From Trileptium ribeirensis (taxonomy: Eukaryota; Nematoda; Enoplea; Enoplida; Thoracostomopsidae): DNA of 64,000 nt. The notes beneath the pieces are model-generated. The model made no database searches and was not told the origin of the DNA. It saw only the letters and a program-made list of their open reading frames with translations. This document shows, one piece after another, positions 1 through 64,000 of this stretch. Position numbers and translations under genes: made by a program. How positions within the stretch are numbered: position 1 is the first letter of the stretch; each line of letters begins with the position of its first letter. The stretch covers positions 1-64,000 of the forward strand of contig JASANE010019437.1 in assembly GCA_030248225.1 (NCBI GenBank), given 5' to 3'.

Positions 1-3000
1 GTGTCACATTCGTCAACGAAATAATTGATGCTCAACCTGGTAATTGAGAAACCTGAGAATTGAGAGTTCACTCAGATAGCAGCCCGATTTTAAATCAAAA
101 TGTTATTAAAATTGCCAAAATTCTAACTACTACTCGGCACTGTCAATAGTAGCATATAAACAGTGCGAATTTTAAAGGTAAAGTGTGAAACAAGGCGACC
201 TTTTCCGGAAGATTCCCTGTTAGCATTTAGCCCTGTATTTAAACAACGGCATCGTGTCATATTCGTCAACGAAATAATTGATGCTCAACCGCAAATTGAG
301 AAACCTGAGAATTGAGAGTTCACTCAGTATAGCTGATTTTAAATCAAAATGTTATTAAAATAGCCAAAATTCTAACTACTACTCGGCACTGTCAATAGTA
401 GCATATAAACAGTGCGAATTTTAAAGGTAGCGCCAGCAGGGCCACCTTTTCCGGAAGATTCCCTGTTAGCATTTAGCCCTGTATTTAAACAACGGCATCG
501 TGTCACATTCGTCAACGAAATAATTGATGCTCAACCTGGTAATTGAGAAACCTGAGAATTGACAGTTCACTCAGTATAGCTGATTTTAAATCAAAATGTT
601 ATTAAAATAGCCAAAATTCTAACTACTATCTTGCACCGTCAATAGTAGCATATAAACAGTGCGAATTTGAAAGGTAAAGGCTGAAACAAGGCGACCTTTT
701 CCGGAAGATTCCCTGTTAGCATTTAGCCCGTATTTAAACAACGGCATCGTGTCACATTCGTCAACGAAAAAATTGATGCTCAACCTGATAATTGAGAAAC
801 CTGAGAATTGAAAGTTCACTCAAGATAGCTGATTTTAAATCAAATGTTATTAAAATAGCCAAAATTGTAACTACTACTCGGCACTGTCAAGAGTAGCATA
901 TAAACAGTGCGAATTTTAAAGGTAAAGTGTGAAACAAGGCGACCTTTTCCGGAAGATTCCCTGTTAGCATTTAGCCCTGTATTTAAACAACGGCATCGTG
1001 TCACATTCGTCAACGAAATAATTGATGCTCAACCTGATAATTGAGAAACCTGAGAATTGAGAGTTCACTCAGTATAGCTGATTTTAAATCAAAATGTTAT
1101 TAAAATAGCCAAAATTCTAACTACTACTCGGCACTGTCAATAGTAGCATATAAACAGTGCGAATTTTAAAGGTAAAGTGTGAAACAAGGCCACCTTTTCC
1201 GGAAGATTCCCTGTTAGCATTTAGCCCTGTATTTAAACAACGGCATCGTGTCACATTCGTCAACGAAATAATTGATGCTCAACCTGATAATTGAGAAACC
1301 TGAGAATTGAGAGTTCACTCAGTATAGCTGATTTTAAATCAAAATGTTATTAAAATAGCCAAAATTCTAACGACTACTCGACACTGTCAATAGTAGCTTA
1401 TAAACAGTGCGAATTTGAAAGGTAAAGCGTGAAACAAGGCGACCTTTTCCGGAAGATTCCCTGTTAGCATTTAGCCCTGTATTTAAACAACGGCATCGTG
1501 TCACATTCGTCAACGAAATAATTGATGCTCAACCTGATAATTGAGAAACCTGAGAATTGAGAGTTCACTCAGTATAGCTGATTTTAAATCAAAATGTTAT
1601 TAAAATAGCCAAAATTCTAACGACTACTCGACACTGTCAATAGTAGCATATAAACAGTGCGAATTTGAAAGGTAAAGCGTGAAACAATGCGACCTTTTCC
1701 GGAAGATTCCCTGTTAGCATTTAGCCCTGTATTTAAACAACGGCATCGTGTCACATTCGTCAACGAAATAATTGATGCTCAACCTGATAATTGAGAAACC
1801 TGAGAATTGAGAGTTCACTCAGTATAGCTGATTTTAAATCAAAACGTTATTAAAATAGCCAAAATTCTAACTACTACTCGGCACTGTCAATAGTAGCATA
1901 TAAACAGTGCGAATTTTAAAGGTAAAGTGTGAAACAAGGCCACCTTTTCCGGAAGATTCCCTGTTAGCATTTAGCCCTGTATTTAAACAACGGCATCGTG
2001 TCACATTCGTCAACGAAATAATTGATGCTCAACCTGGTAATTGAGAAACCTGAGAATTGAGAGTTCACTCAGTATAGCTGATTTTAAATCAAAATGTTAT
2101 TAAAATAGCCAAAATTCTAACTACTACTCGGCACTGTCAATAGTAGCATATAAACAGTGCGAATTTTAAAGGTAAAGTGTGAAACAAGGCCACCTTTTCT
2201 GGAAGATTCCCTGTTAGCATTTAGCCCTGTATTTAAACAACGGCATCGTGTCACATTCGTCAACGAAATAATTGATGCTCAACCTGGTAATTGAGAAACC
2301 TGAGAATTGAGAGTTCACTCAGTATAGCTGATTTTAAATCAAAATGTTATTAAAATAGCCAAAATTCTAACTACTACTCGGCACTGTCAATAGTAGCATA
2401 TAAACAGTGCGAATTTTAAAGGTAAAGTGTGAAACAAGGCCACCTTTTCCGGAAGATTCCCTGTTAGCATTTAGCCCTGTATTTAAACAACGGCATCGTG
2501 TCACATTCGTCAACGAAATAATTGATGCTCAACCTGGTAATTGAGAAACCTGAGAATTGAGAGTTCACTCAGTATAGCTGATTTTAAATCAAAATGTTAT
2601 TAAAATAGCCAAAATTCTAACTACTACTCGGCACTGTCAATAGTAGCATATAAACAGTGCGAATTTGAAAGGTAAAGCGTGAAACAAGGCGACCTTTTCC
2701 GGAAGATTCCCTGTTAGCATTTAGCCCTGTATTTAAACAACTTCATCGTGTCACATTCGTCAACGAAATAATTGATGCTCAACCTGATGATTGAGAAACC
2801 TGAGAATTGAGAGTTCACTCAGTATAGCTGATTTTAAATCAAAATGTTATTAAAATAGCCAAAATTGTAACGACTACTCGACACTGTCAATAGTAGCATA
2901 TAAACAGTGCGAATTTGAAAGGTAAATCCTGAAACAAGGCGACCTTTTCCGGAAGATTCCCTGTTAGCATTTAGCCCTGTATTTAAACAACGGCATCGTG

Positions 3001-4290
3001 TCACATTCGTCAACGAAATAATTGATGCTCAACCTGATAATTGAGAAACCTGAGAATTGAGAGTTCACTCAGTATAGCTGATTTTAAATCAAAATGTTAT
3101 TAAAATAGCCAAAATTGTAACGACTACTCGACACTGTCAATAGTAGCATATAAACAGTGCGAATTTGAAAGGTAAAGCCTGAAACAAGGCGACCTTCTCC
3201 GGAAGATTCCCTGTTAGCATTTAGCCCTGTATTTAAACAACGGCATCGTGTCACATGCGTCAACGAAATAATTGATGCTCAACCTGATAATTGAGAAACC
3301 TGAGAATTGAGAGTTCACTCAGTATAGCTGATTTTAAATCAAAATGTTATTAAAATAGCCAAAATTCTAACTACTACTCGGCACTGTCAATAGTAGCATA
3401 TAAACAGTGCGAATTTTAAAGGTAAAGTGTGAAACAAGGCCACCTTTTCCGGAAGATTCCCTGTTAGCATTTAGCCCTGTATTTAAACAACGGCATCGTG
3501 TCACATTCGTCAACGAAATAATTGATGCTCAACCTGATAATTGAGAAACCTGAGAATTGAGAGTTCACTCAGTATAGCTGATTTTAAATCAAAATGTTAT
3601 TAAAATAGCCAAAATTCTAACTACTACTCGGCACTGTCAATAGTAGCATATAAACAGTGCGAATTTTAAAGGTAAAGTGTGAAACAAGGCCACCTTTTCC
3701 GGAAGATTCCCTGTTAGCATTTAGCCCTGTATTTAAACAACGGCATCGTGTCACATTCGTCAACGAAATAATTGATGCTCAACCTGGTAATTGAGAAACC
3801 TGAGAATTGAGAGTTCACTCAGTATAGCTGATTTTAAACCAAAATGTTATTAAAATAGCCAAAATTCTAACTACTACTCGGCACTGTCAATAGTAGCATA
3901 TAAACAGTGCGAATTTGAAAGGTAAAGCGTGAAACAAGGCCACCTTTTCCGGAAGATTCCCTGTTAGCATTTAGTCCTGTATTTAAACAACGGCATCGTG
4001 TCACATTCGTCAACGAAATAATTGATGCTCAACCTGATAATTGAGAAACCTGAGAATTGAGAGTTCACTCAGTATAGCTGATTTTAAATCAAAATGTTAT
4101 TAAAATAGCCAAAATTCTAACTACTACTCGGCACTGTCAATAGTAGCATATAAACAGTGCGAATTTTAAAGGTAAAGTGTGAAACAAGGCCACCTTTTCC
4201 GGAAGATTCCCTGTTAGCATTTAGCCCTGTATTTAAACAACGGCATCGTGTCACAGTCGTCAACGAAATAATTGATGCTCAACCTGATAA
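1..4290 (+). repeat. 250-bp satellite array, left arm (about 17 copies)
   Basis: The marker GTGTCACATTCGTCAACG recurs at 1, 253, 500, 750, 998, 1248 and 1498, and on to 4248, giving a period of almost exactly 250 bp. Copies differ mainly by scattered substitutions, for example TTTTAAAGG versus TTTGAAAGG and ACTACTACTCGG versus CGACTACTCGA, and by one- or two-base indels in the first few copies. The same variants reappear in non-adjacent monomers, which suggests local gene conversion or unequal exchange. The array is already under way at base 1, so its true length is unknown. Short ORFs inside it are by-products of the repeat. Confidence 0.95.
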
Positions 4291-4467
4291 TTTGAGTTGC
4301 TGTCAAGGCCTAGTTGATTATTCGCAGGCGCCTACGTATAGTGGGATTAAAATTTGCAGTAGTGCCCATTAAAGAGTAAACATAGACCATGTAACTTTGC
4401 CATGCCGTATTAAGCTCTTATTTTATGCCGTATGGCCTCGGTCAAGTGTTTATAACATACCGAAATT
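4291..4467 (+). repeat. Non-satellite inverted repeat, left copy
   Basis: Starting at TTTGAGTTGCTGTC and running to CATACCGAAAT, this segment is nearly perfectly reverse-complementary to 6372-6549. Only small differences are visible, such as one extra base near GATTATTTCGC in the right copy. It joins the satellite directly after the monomer position CCTGATAA, and the mirrored junction on the right breaks at the same monomer position. The satellite and this segment were therefore inverted or copied as one unit. Confidence 0.9.
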
Positions 4468-5334
4468 TCAGACTCGGATTCCCAAAATTGGCTGGACCGT
4501 TCATCACCAACCAAAGGGACGTAAGCTTGCTGGATCGCTTGATTGCGACTAACTTGTCAGTTGCAGCGAAAACGATGTGCACTAGACGATAACTAAGGTC
4601 TTCAGATTGTAACTGAGGGTGTCACTGCTGAGATGCATCCTTCGGTTGCGTCTAGTTAATGCACCGTTAACCCCTGATATGCGGGACCTGCTTGTCACTT
4701 GCAGGAATGCGTTACGTCATGACACCATGAGTTAGAGATTCCGGTAATTTCATGAAAAGGGTTTCCCTAACGCAAAAATTAAAACTTATGTTAGATAGCG
4801 AATTTCATAATTCTAAGAATTCGTAACCCGGTTGGCAGCAACTATATTAAAACTAACGGGTTAGAGAGATTGCAGAACTAGGTTTCTTTTGAGTTCTCTG
4901 AAATTGAACTATAAAAGTTCATTTAAGCGTTTGCGCAGTTACATCAGAGCCTTAGTCGGCCTCAGAAGCTGTGCAGTTAAGGTGAGTACGATTCAGCCGT
5001 TTATGTGTTTAATTTGTGTAGTTTGTAATTTGTTATAGTATGCGAAAAAAATTTGCATTATAAGTGGTAACACATTAACGCCTTAGGAGTAAGCTCATAA
5101 AATATCTCTTGGTGCTCGCATTGCTGTTAGTTCGCGCGTAATCTACGGTGGGACTAAACAACCCTAGGACCACGTAGATTACACTTTGGTGCCGCAAGCC
5201 TGTAACGAAAACAAGCCTATCATAGCCCAAAATCTGTTGATAGTTTTCATTGTTGAAAAAAAATAATTGCTTTGTGACAATTTTGAAATACACCAAGTTG
5301 GTAAGTATTTGTGAAATCAAATTTGAGGTAAAAC
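4468..5334. other. Loop region upstream of the gag-like ORF
   Basis: This is single-copy within the window. I see no long ORF, no tandem repeat and no tRNA primer-binding motif I could be sure of. It may hold the leader of the retroelement-like ORF that starts at 5335. Confidence 0.4.
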
Positions 5335-5999
5335 ATGGGCTTTTGTCAACACGATATGATCGGGGCGCCTCAAAATCCACAAACAATATTTGATACTGAT
5401 GATATTCCTCTTTATAACGGAAACTACGGAGATGATTTTGAGGAATGGATATGTATTTTTGGACGTATTTCACTTGCTAATGGGTGGCCAAAAGACGAGA
5501 TGGCTCGTATAGTACCGGCTTTTTTGAGGAGTGAAGCATCGCGGAAATGGGAACGCATCTTTGGAGAAATAAAGAAAAATTATGATTCGTTGAAAAAATG
5601 TTTATTTGAAATTTTGGTGCCAAAATATCTCACATATAGTTATGGTGCTACATTAAGAGAGAGATCGCAAAGCATTTACGAACCTGTTGACACTTACACA
5701 AGGGATATTGCCCACTTGGTAAGAAAGCTTTTCTTACCTTGTCTAATGAGACTAGGGATACTATTGCGATGAAAACTTTTTTGTGCGGCCTGAATAAAAC
5801 AATTCGGCGATTTGTGCTAACTGCCAGGCCTGAGTCTTTTCAAGCGGCTATAGTTGAAGCGCGTAAGCAAGAATGTATTGAATACTCATTATTTTCGACG
5901 GAGGCAGAACATTTGGAACAAAATTTAAAGCTAACTGACAGTGAGTCCCACAAATATATTCAAAAACTTAACCCCTTGGAATTGAGTAAAAACACTTAA
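5335..5999 (+). pseudogene. Retroelement gag-like ORF, broken by one frameshift
   Basis: Two overlapping frames (5335-5772, 145 codons; 5739-5999, 86 codons) together look like a capsid-type gag of LTR-class retroelements. The first has the usual order of F/Y.G, then W with F, then GW, then a hydrophobic fL..eA..W segment and a later L...F. The second has the GL...IR..V block followed by the F..A...A...E block. The frame changes between about 5720 and 5745, so the ORF is disabled as read, unless the shift is programmed or a sequencing error. No CCHC zinc knuckle, protease, reverse transcriptase or integrase follows before the right inverted repeat at 6372, so it would be a gag-only payload. 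The assignment rests on pattern recognition of a poorly conserved family. Confidence 0.6.
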
Positions 6000-6371
6000 A
6001 TGTAATACAATGTTTGCATGTTGTGTGGACAGTCATAAGACTGGTGCGGTTCAGAGAAGAAGTTGTACTGAAATTTTTTCTTCATGTTCGAATGTCTTGT
6101 ATGCATCGAAATGTAGAGACCCGAAAGGTTTCTCACACAACTTTCAGGTACGAAAATTCGGACGGGAAATTTAATCGATGGTTGATTGATTGAGGTGCGC
6201 TCTGGTCTCAAAATTATCAACGACCTATGAATGGCTATTTATGTGATAAACGGCATCATGATCAAGAAATCTTAACATATGAAGACAATCAGGGTGGCAA
6301 CACTGATACAAGTGTAACAGAAAGCGGTGAGGTTAGTGGATAGCCTTATATCAACAAAAACACATGTGGAT
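6000..6371. other. Loop region downstream of the gag-like ORF
   Basis: There is no recognisable pol-type coding sequence and no tandem structure. It ends where the right inverted repeat starts. Confidence 0.4.
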
Positions 6372-6549
6372 ATTTCGGTATGTTATAAACACTTGACCGA
6401 GGCCATACGGCATAAAATAAGAGCTTAATACGGCATGGCAAAGTTACATGGTCTATGTTTACTCTTTAATGGGCACTACTGCAAATTTTAATCCCACTAT
6501 ACGTAGGCGCCTGCGAAATAATCAACTAGGCCTTGACAGCAACTCAAAT
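6372..6549 (-). repeat. Non-satellite inverted repeat, right copy
   Basis: This is the reverse complement of 4291-4467. It begins ATTTCGGTATGTTATAAAC and ends GACAGCAACTCAAA, then passes directly into reverse-complement satellite (TTATCAGGTTGA). Confidence 0.9.
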
Positions 6550-7471
6550 TATCAGGTTGACCCGCATCAATTTTATTTCCGTTGACGACTGTGACACGAT
6601 GCCGTTGTTTAAATACAGGGCTAAAAATGCTAACAGGGAATCTTCCGTAAAAGGTGGCCTTGTTTCACACTTTACCTTTAAAATTCGCACTGTTTATATG
6701 CTACTATTGACAGTGCCGAGTAGTACTTAGAATTTTGGCTATTTTAATAACATTTTGATTTAAAATCAGCTATACTGAAGATGAACTCTCAATTCTCAGG
6801 TTTCTCAATTATCAGGTTGAGCATCAATAATTATTTCGTTGACGGAAATGTGACACGATGCCGTTGTTTAAATATAAGACTAAATGCTAACAGGGAATCT
6901 TCCGGCCAAGTGTGGCCTTGCTTCAACGCTTTACCTTTCAAATTCGTCACTGTTTATATGCTACTATTGACAGTGCCGAGTAGTAGTTAGAATTTTGGCT
7001 ATTTTAATAACATTTTGGTTTAAAATCAGCTATACTGAGTGAGTTTTAATTTTATAGGTTTCTCAATTACCAGGTTGAGCATCAATTATTTGTTTACTAA
7101 TGTGACACGATGCCGTTGTTTAAATACAGGGCTAAATGCTAACAGGGAATCTTCCGTAAATAGGGTGGCCTTGTTTCACACTTTACCTTTAAAATTCGCA
7201 CTGTTTATATGCTACTATTGACAGTGCCGAGTAGTAGTTAAGAATTTTGGCTATTTTAATAACATTTTGATTTAAAATCAGCTATAACTTGAGTGAACTC
7301 TCAATTCTCAGGTTCTAATTATCAGGTTGAGCATCAATTATTTCGTTGACGAATGTGACACGATGCCGTTGTTTAAATACAGGGCTAAATGCTAACAGGA
7401 ATCTTCCGGAAAAGGTCGCCTTGTTTCACACTTTACCTTTAAAATTCGCACTGTTTATATGCTACTATTGA
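6549..7471 (-). repeat. 250-bp satellite, right arm in opposite orientation (about 3.7 copies)
   Basis: The monomers match the 1-4290 array but read on the other strand: CGTTGACGAATGTGACACG is the complement of the left-arm marker. They carry more small indels than the left arm, such as CAATAATTATTTCG and an extra G near GACGGAAATGTG. This suggests less homogenisation on the short side, or lower sequence quality. The array stops mid-monomer at TGCTACTATTGA. Confidence 0.92.
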
Positions 7472-7520
7472 GCAATACGTAACTGAACGAAGAACGACAC
7501 ATAAAACGTATTGCTCTGTG

Positions 7521-8163
7521 CTGTGTGTGATCGGTCGTAACTCGGGACGACTTAACCGATTTTCATGATATTGGGCTCATTCGAACCGTTATAGTCAATT
7601 TACCGTGTACACATAGCGTTTTTTGTTTTGAGGTCTGGTTCCGACTTCAGAGGTCAAAATGAGGGATATCCCAATTTTACCCCATTTTAATACCCTTCAT
7701 GGAAGCAAGGTTATTTTTATCTTAACTTTGAAATTTTTTCTTTGGCTTATTTTATTTTATAATGGAATGACAAATGCCGACACCTCATTTTTGTTATTCG
7801 ATTAAGGCTCCGGTTCAGAAGTTATGGTGTTTTAGTTATGGCACCCTCGTTGTTCCTCGATCCAAGGATTGTCGGTATTGGTTTTACGTTGCGACCCATG
7901 GTTCCGTGGCTACCGGGATACGGCGCCCCATGGTTTCTCTTCCCAAAATTCCAATTTTATTGTGACGTCGTGCGAGGTTGATAGCTTGCATGTGGGGGTT
8001 TTCGGTTATGGGAAACTTATTGCCGGTTTTAGTTTTGTTCTAACGTGTACGGTATTGTGTGATATCCACGCATGCTACTGAGAGATGATTGGCTGTGCAC
8101 GCAAAAGGCTTGGTGTACCTATGCTTCAGTACGCTCTGCAATCTCGATAGAGTTACTAGTATC
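7521..8163 (+). repeat. Dispersed repeat family R1, copy 1
   Basis: It opens with TGTGTGATCGGTCGTAACTC and AACCGATTTTCATGA and closes with ACGCTCTGCAATCTCGATAG. The same order of segments is found at 15341-16516, at visibly lower than full identity. No target duplication or terminal repeat was found. Its 3' end lies about 50 bp before the splice acceptor of HIPK exon E1. Confidence 0.8.
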
Positions 8164-8175
8164 AGTGAGGAATAG

Positions 8176-61238
<53,063 letters not shown>

Positions 61239-61254
61239 GTTAGTGTATTTTATT

Positions 61255-61945
61255 AGTTATTCCATAGGTACTACTTAACGGCTAATGTATTGGTTTGCGT
61301 ACAGGTACTACGTAATAGCTAGGTATTAATTTGCGCAAACATACTACTTAAGGGCTAGGGTATTGGTAGGCGCATACGTATTACGTAATAGCTTGGTATT
61401 GGTTTGCGCACACATACTACTTCAAGGCTAGGGTATTGGTTTGCGTATAGGTACTACGTGATAGCTAGCTATTGGTTTGCACACACATACTATTTAAAGG
61501 CTAGTGTATTGGTTCGCACATAGGTACTACCTAATAGCTAGGTATTGGTTTGCGCACACATACTACTTAAGGGCTAGGGTTTTGGTTTGAGCATAGATAC
61601 TACGTAATAGCTAGGTATTGGTTTGCGCACACATACTACTTAAGGACTAGGTATTGGTTTGCGCATAGATACTACGTAATAGCTAGGTATTGGTTTGCGT
61701 ACACATACTACTTAAGGGCTAGGGTATTGGTTTGCGCATAGGTATTACGTAATAGCTAGGTATTGGTTTGCGCACACATACTTCTTAAGGGCTAGGGTTT
61801 TGGTTTGCGCATAGATACTACGTAATAGCTAGGTATTGGTTTGCGCACACATACTACTTAAGGCCTAGGATATTATTTTGCGCATAGGTACCACGTGACG
61901 GCTAGGTATTGGTTTGCGCACAGGTACTACATAAGGGCTAGGACC
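61255..61945 (+). repeat. 73-bp tandem array made of two related half-units
   Basis: The half-units GCTAGGTATTGGTTTGCGCA plus CACATACTACTTAAGG, and GCTAGGGTATTGGTTTGCGC plus ATAGGTACTACGTAATA, alternate for about nine full units. The halves are clearly related to each other (about 36 bp each), so a 36-bp ancestor was dimerised. The array starts within about 20 bp of the E15 donor. Confidence 0.93.
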
Positions 61946-62317
61946 GCAATCGACCACGCTGCATGAAGAAGTGAGAGATATAATGTGATATTTACTAAAT
62001 GGAGCTGGTTTGCACATGAGCTAAAATTGCAGAAGGATGTAACGTAAAAATAAGTTGAGACAAATATATCGGGTTACCGCGTCATGGAAAATCCAGGAGT
62101 TTAGGAAATATCCTGGAAAGTTGGATGATCACAACATAAAATGAGTAAATCCTAGAGAATCAGAAAAAATCATGCAATGAGTACAATGTTTTTGTCCTTC
62201 GGTTGTTGCCTGCCTCTCCGCCGATCGATGCACGCATAGCTGCTTCTCCATTTATCAAATTATCTGAAATACTAATATCTATTCAAACATATATACAAAA
62301 CATTGTAAATGATTTAC
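61946..62317. other. Spacer between two arrays
   Basis: It contains AAATATCCTGGAAAGTTGG, similar to AATAATCCTGGAAAATCTTGG just after the next array, so the 109-bp array may sit inside an older repeat. No ORF is seen. Confidence 0.4.
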
Positions 62318-62752
62318 ACACAATTTTTGACGTTGCCGCGGGTTTCAGGGCTAAGCATTATAGTTTTAAAAAATAGATGTCCTCAGCGATTGTGAAGAAT
62401 CAGTATCACATGACGATTTATGTGTAACACAATTTTTGACGTTGCCGCGGGTTTCAGGGCTAAGCATTACAGTTTTAAAAAATAGATGTCCTCAGCGATT
62501 GTGAAGAATCAGTATCACATGACGATTTATGTGTAACACAATTTTTGACATTGCCGCGGGTTTCAGGGCTAAGCATTACAGTTTTAAAAAATAGATGTCC
62601 TCAGCGATTGTGAAGAATCAGTATCACATGACGATTTATGTGTAACACAATTTTTGACTTTGCCGCGGGTTTCAGGGCTAAGCATTACAGTTTTAAAAAA
62701 TAGATGTCCTCGAATTGTGAAGAATCAGTATCACATGACGATTTATGTGTCT
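62318..62752 (+). repeat. 109-bp tandem array (4 copies)
   Basis: ACACAATTTTTGACGTTGCC recurs at about 62318, 62427, 62536 and 62645. Copies are nearly identical (one or two substitutions, and a short deletion near CCTCGAATTG in the last), which indicates a recent expansion. Confidence 0.95.
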
Positions 62753-63325
62753 GAAAATCCTGAAAAATTCTTTAAATAATCCTGGAAAATCTTGGAATTT
62801 CGTAACCGGCACCTACGGCCACCCAGAATGTAAATTAGTAGGATGCACCCGGTGCGAATATATATAACTTTGAAATGGGTCATGGTACCTGCTTGTCCAC
62901 TGACCCTCCCGGATAGGGGGAGCGCGAAATGGAGCTCCCTTTTCGGAAAGTCGTATAAAAGTTGCGAAAACTGTAAAAAATGTCCATTTTCGAGCATTTT
63001 TGGGGCTATAGATCGGAAGCGCCAAAATTTTCGGGGTAGTGGAGCGACGTAGTAGTTAATCATTGTAGTGCAAAAGCAATCAAATTTAATAAGTCTCCGG
63101 TTCATTAGGTGGATTCCGTTTGCAGTTGATTTAAAATTGTGGTAACTTTGACTTGACAACTGTTTACAAAGTTTCTACGGATTCTGGCTAAACCGCAAGT
63201 TCCTGCACCTCATTCGTTCCAGAACTTATTATCATTGAATGATTTAGTATCGATCATTTACATCTGTCAGGTCAGTTACTCAGCCCTAGTAATAGTATTT
63301 CGCATGGTCAGCGAGCATGGTGTCG
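62753..63325. other. Unassigned region, with a weak exon candidate
   Basis: A frame between CATTCGTTCCAG and the donor GTCAGT (63222-63269) reads NLLSLNDLVSIIYICQ in phase 0, but E15 leaves phase 2, in which a stop appears at once. I do not call it. ORFs on both strands near 62743-63159 have no recognisable domain. Confidence 0.35.
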
Positions 63326-63670
63326 GTCTATTGAAAGCCATGAAATATTCGTGCTGGTCTTTAGATAACCAAACCATAGTTTTCACCGAAAAACTTATAT
63401 AAACACCATTCTTGATCAACTGTACGCCAAACTACTGAAGACATACTATATTCTGGAAATCGGTTTGTTACCCTTAAACACTTTGAAAACCTATGAAAAG
63501 GCACAAAATATGCTCTAGATAACTAAGCTATTGTATTCAACATGCCAAAAACCTATATAAAGACAATTATTGATGTTCTGATCGCAATAAATAGTCAAAC
63601 AAATGAAAACATACTACATGTTGGAAATCGAGTTCATCGACGGTAAAACCAGTATAATATAGCCAAATAG
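63326..63670 (+). repeat. Family R2, two further units
   Basis: GCTGGTCTTTAGATAACC, CCAAACTACTGAAGACATAC, CTGGAAATCGGTTTG and then a second, more diverged round (CTCTAGATAACTAAGC, GAAAACATACTACATG, GGAAATCGAGTTCATCGAC) match the units flanking the MITE at 53.3 kb. Confidence 0.7.
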
Positions 63671-64000
63671 TAAATCAGTCGTATTCGGGGTGGATGATAA
63701 CCAAATAGACATACTTTGTAGGGTAAAAATACGCAATAAAATGCCGACGAAACATATTCGGGCCCACAGCGGCACAGGTAGTGATCCCACAAAAAATGAT
63801 TCTCAGCAATTTTGTAGAGCTTGACAGGTATTCCTAAGCCTGTGTCCCGAGCTATGAGCCTCGAAGGACTGGCACCCTTTTTGACAGATTTGGCAAAGAA
63901 CCATTAAAACATGTATTTTTTGGATATTTTGAGCTCAAAGGTGCGGTTGGAGCTGTTCGCGTTGACCTAAAAGGGCTCATCTTCATTGTTTTTGCTATGG
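63671..64000. other. End of window
   Basis: Nothing is recognised. Confidence 0.4.

Larger units (their letters stand above)
1..7471. mobile_element. Foldback-type element with satellite arms and a gag-like ORF in the loop
   Basis: The left arm is a 250-bp tandem array in direct orientation, followed by a single-copy segment (4291-4467). The same two components return as reverse complements in mirrored order at 6372-6549 and 6549-7471. The result is a giant inverted repeat around a loop of about 1.9 kb. Foldback elements (FB and Galileo in Drosophila, TU in sea urchin) are known for long inverted arms built of tandem repeats, and this fits that architecture. The arms are very unequal: at least 17 copies on the left and about 3.7 on the right. 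The left end lies outside the window, so a target-site duplication cannot be tested. The right end is at about 7471, where satellite homology stops. An inverted duplication of a satellite block around a retroelement insertion is the alternative. Confidence 0.65.

Noticed and set aside
5075..5473. 132-codon minus-strand ORF overlapping the gag-like ORF
   Set aside because: It is antisense to the gag-like frame and shows no domain. The plus-strand reading has the family pattern.
62743..63159. 138-codon minus-strand ORF
   Set aside because: There is no recognisable domain. It spans the edge of the 109-bp array and overlaps other chance ORFs on both strands.
63222..63269. Possible exon reading NLLSLNDLVSIIYICQ between an AG and a GTCAGT
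   Set aside because: The phase does not match E15, in which phase a stop occurs almost at once. A 48-bp open stretch is easily due to chance.

Overview
The window is animal (metazoan) genomic DNA. It has spliced genes with GT-AG introns, long satellite arrays, DNA transposons with target-site duplications and tRNA-derived SINE-like sequences. It shows no bacterial-style gene packing. The species cannot be read from the sequence. The poly-Ala, poly-Gln and Asn/Ser-rich insertions would suit an arthropod-like invertebrate, but that is inference only.

One gene dominates. From about 8.2 kb to at least 61.2 kb, on the + strand, runs a homeodomain-interacting protein kinase (HIPK) gene. I could follow 15 coding exons (E1-E15, 5,863 coding bases, about 1,954 residues). 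Reading phase agrees at all 14 junctions. E1-E5 encode the whole kinase domain (P-loop, VALK lysine, HADLKPEN catalytic loop, DFG, SRYYRAPE activation segment). E6-E9 encode a low-complexity Q/A-rich region that includes a conserved HIPK block (PVSLVAD..., GAWP). E12 carries a SUMO-interacting motif (VSIITI followed by Ser and Asp residues). E13-E15 encode an S/T/N-rich tail. The initiator Met and the stop codon both lie outside the window.

Layout: 1-7.47 kb is a foldback-type element. Its arms are 250-bp satellite arrays in opposite orientation plus a 177-bp single-copy inverted repeat, and its loop holds a decayed retroelement gag-like ORF. At 7.5-8.16 kb is one copy of a dispersed repeat that recurs at 15.3-16.5 kb. 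The HIPK introns carry at least eight unrelated tandem arrays: 110, 121, about 163, 107, about 221, about 120, 73 and 109 bp. They also carry three copies of one hAT family (8-bp duplications, CCGGAA-rich ends), a different hAT-like MITE at 53.3 kb, two copies of an unassigned transposon with 4-bp duplications, and SINE-like tRNA relics. One unassigned copy is inserted inside a hAT copy, and one hAT copy is inserted inside a satellite.

The window is therefore a conserved signalling kinase gene whose introns have become a nested deposit of satellites and transposons. The best candidates for something undescribed are the gag-bearing foldback element at 1-7.5 kb, the 4-bp-duplication element studded with TGTAGCCCCCCGAC motifs, and the opposite-orientation hAT copies that bracket HIPK exons 6 and 7.
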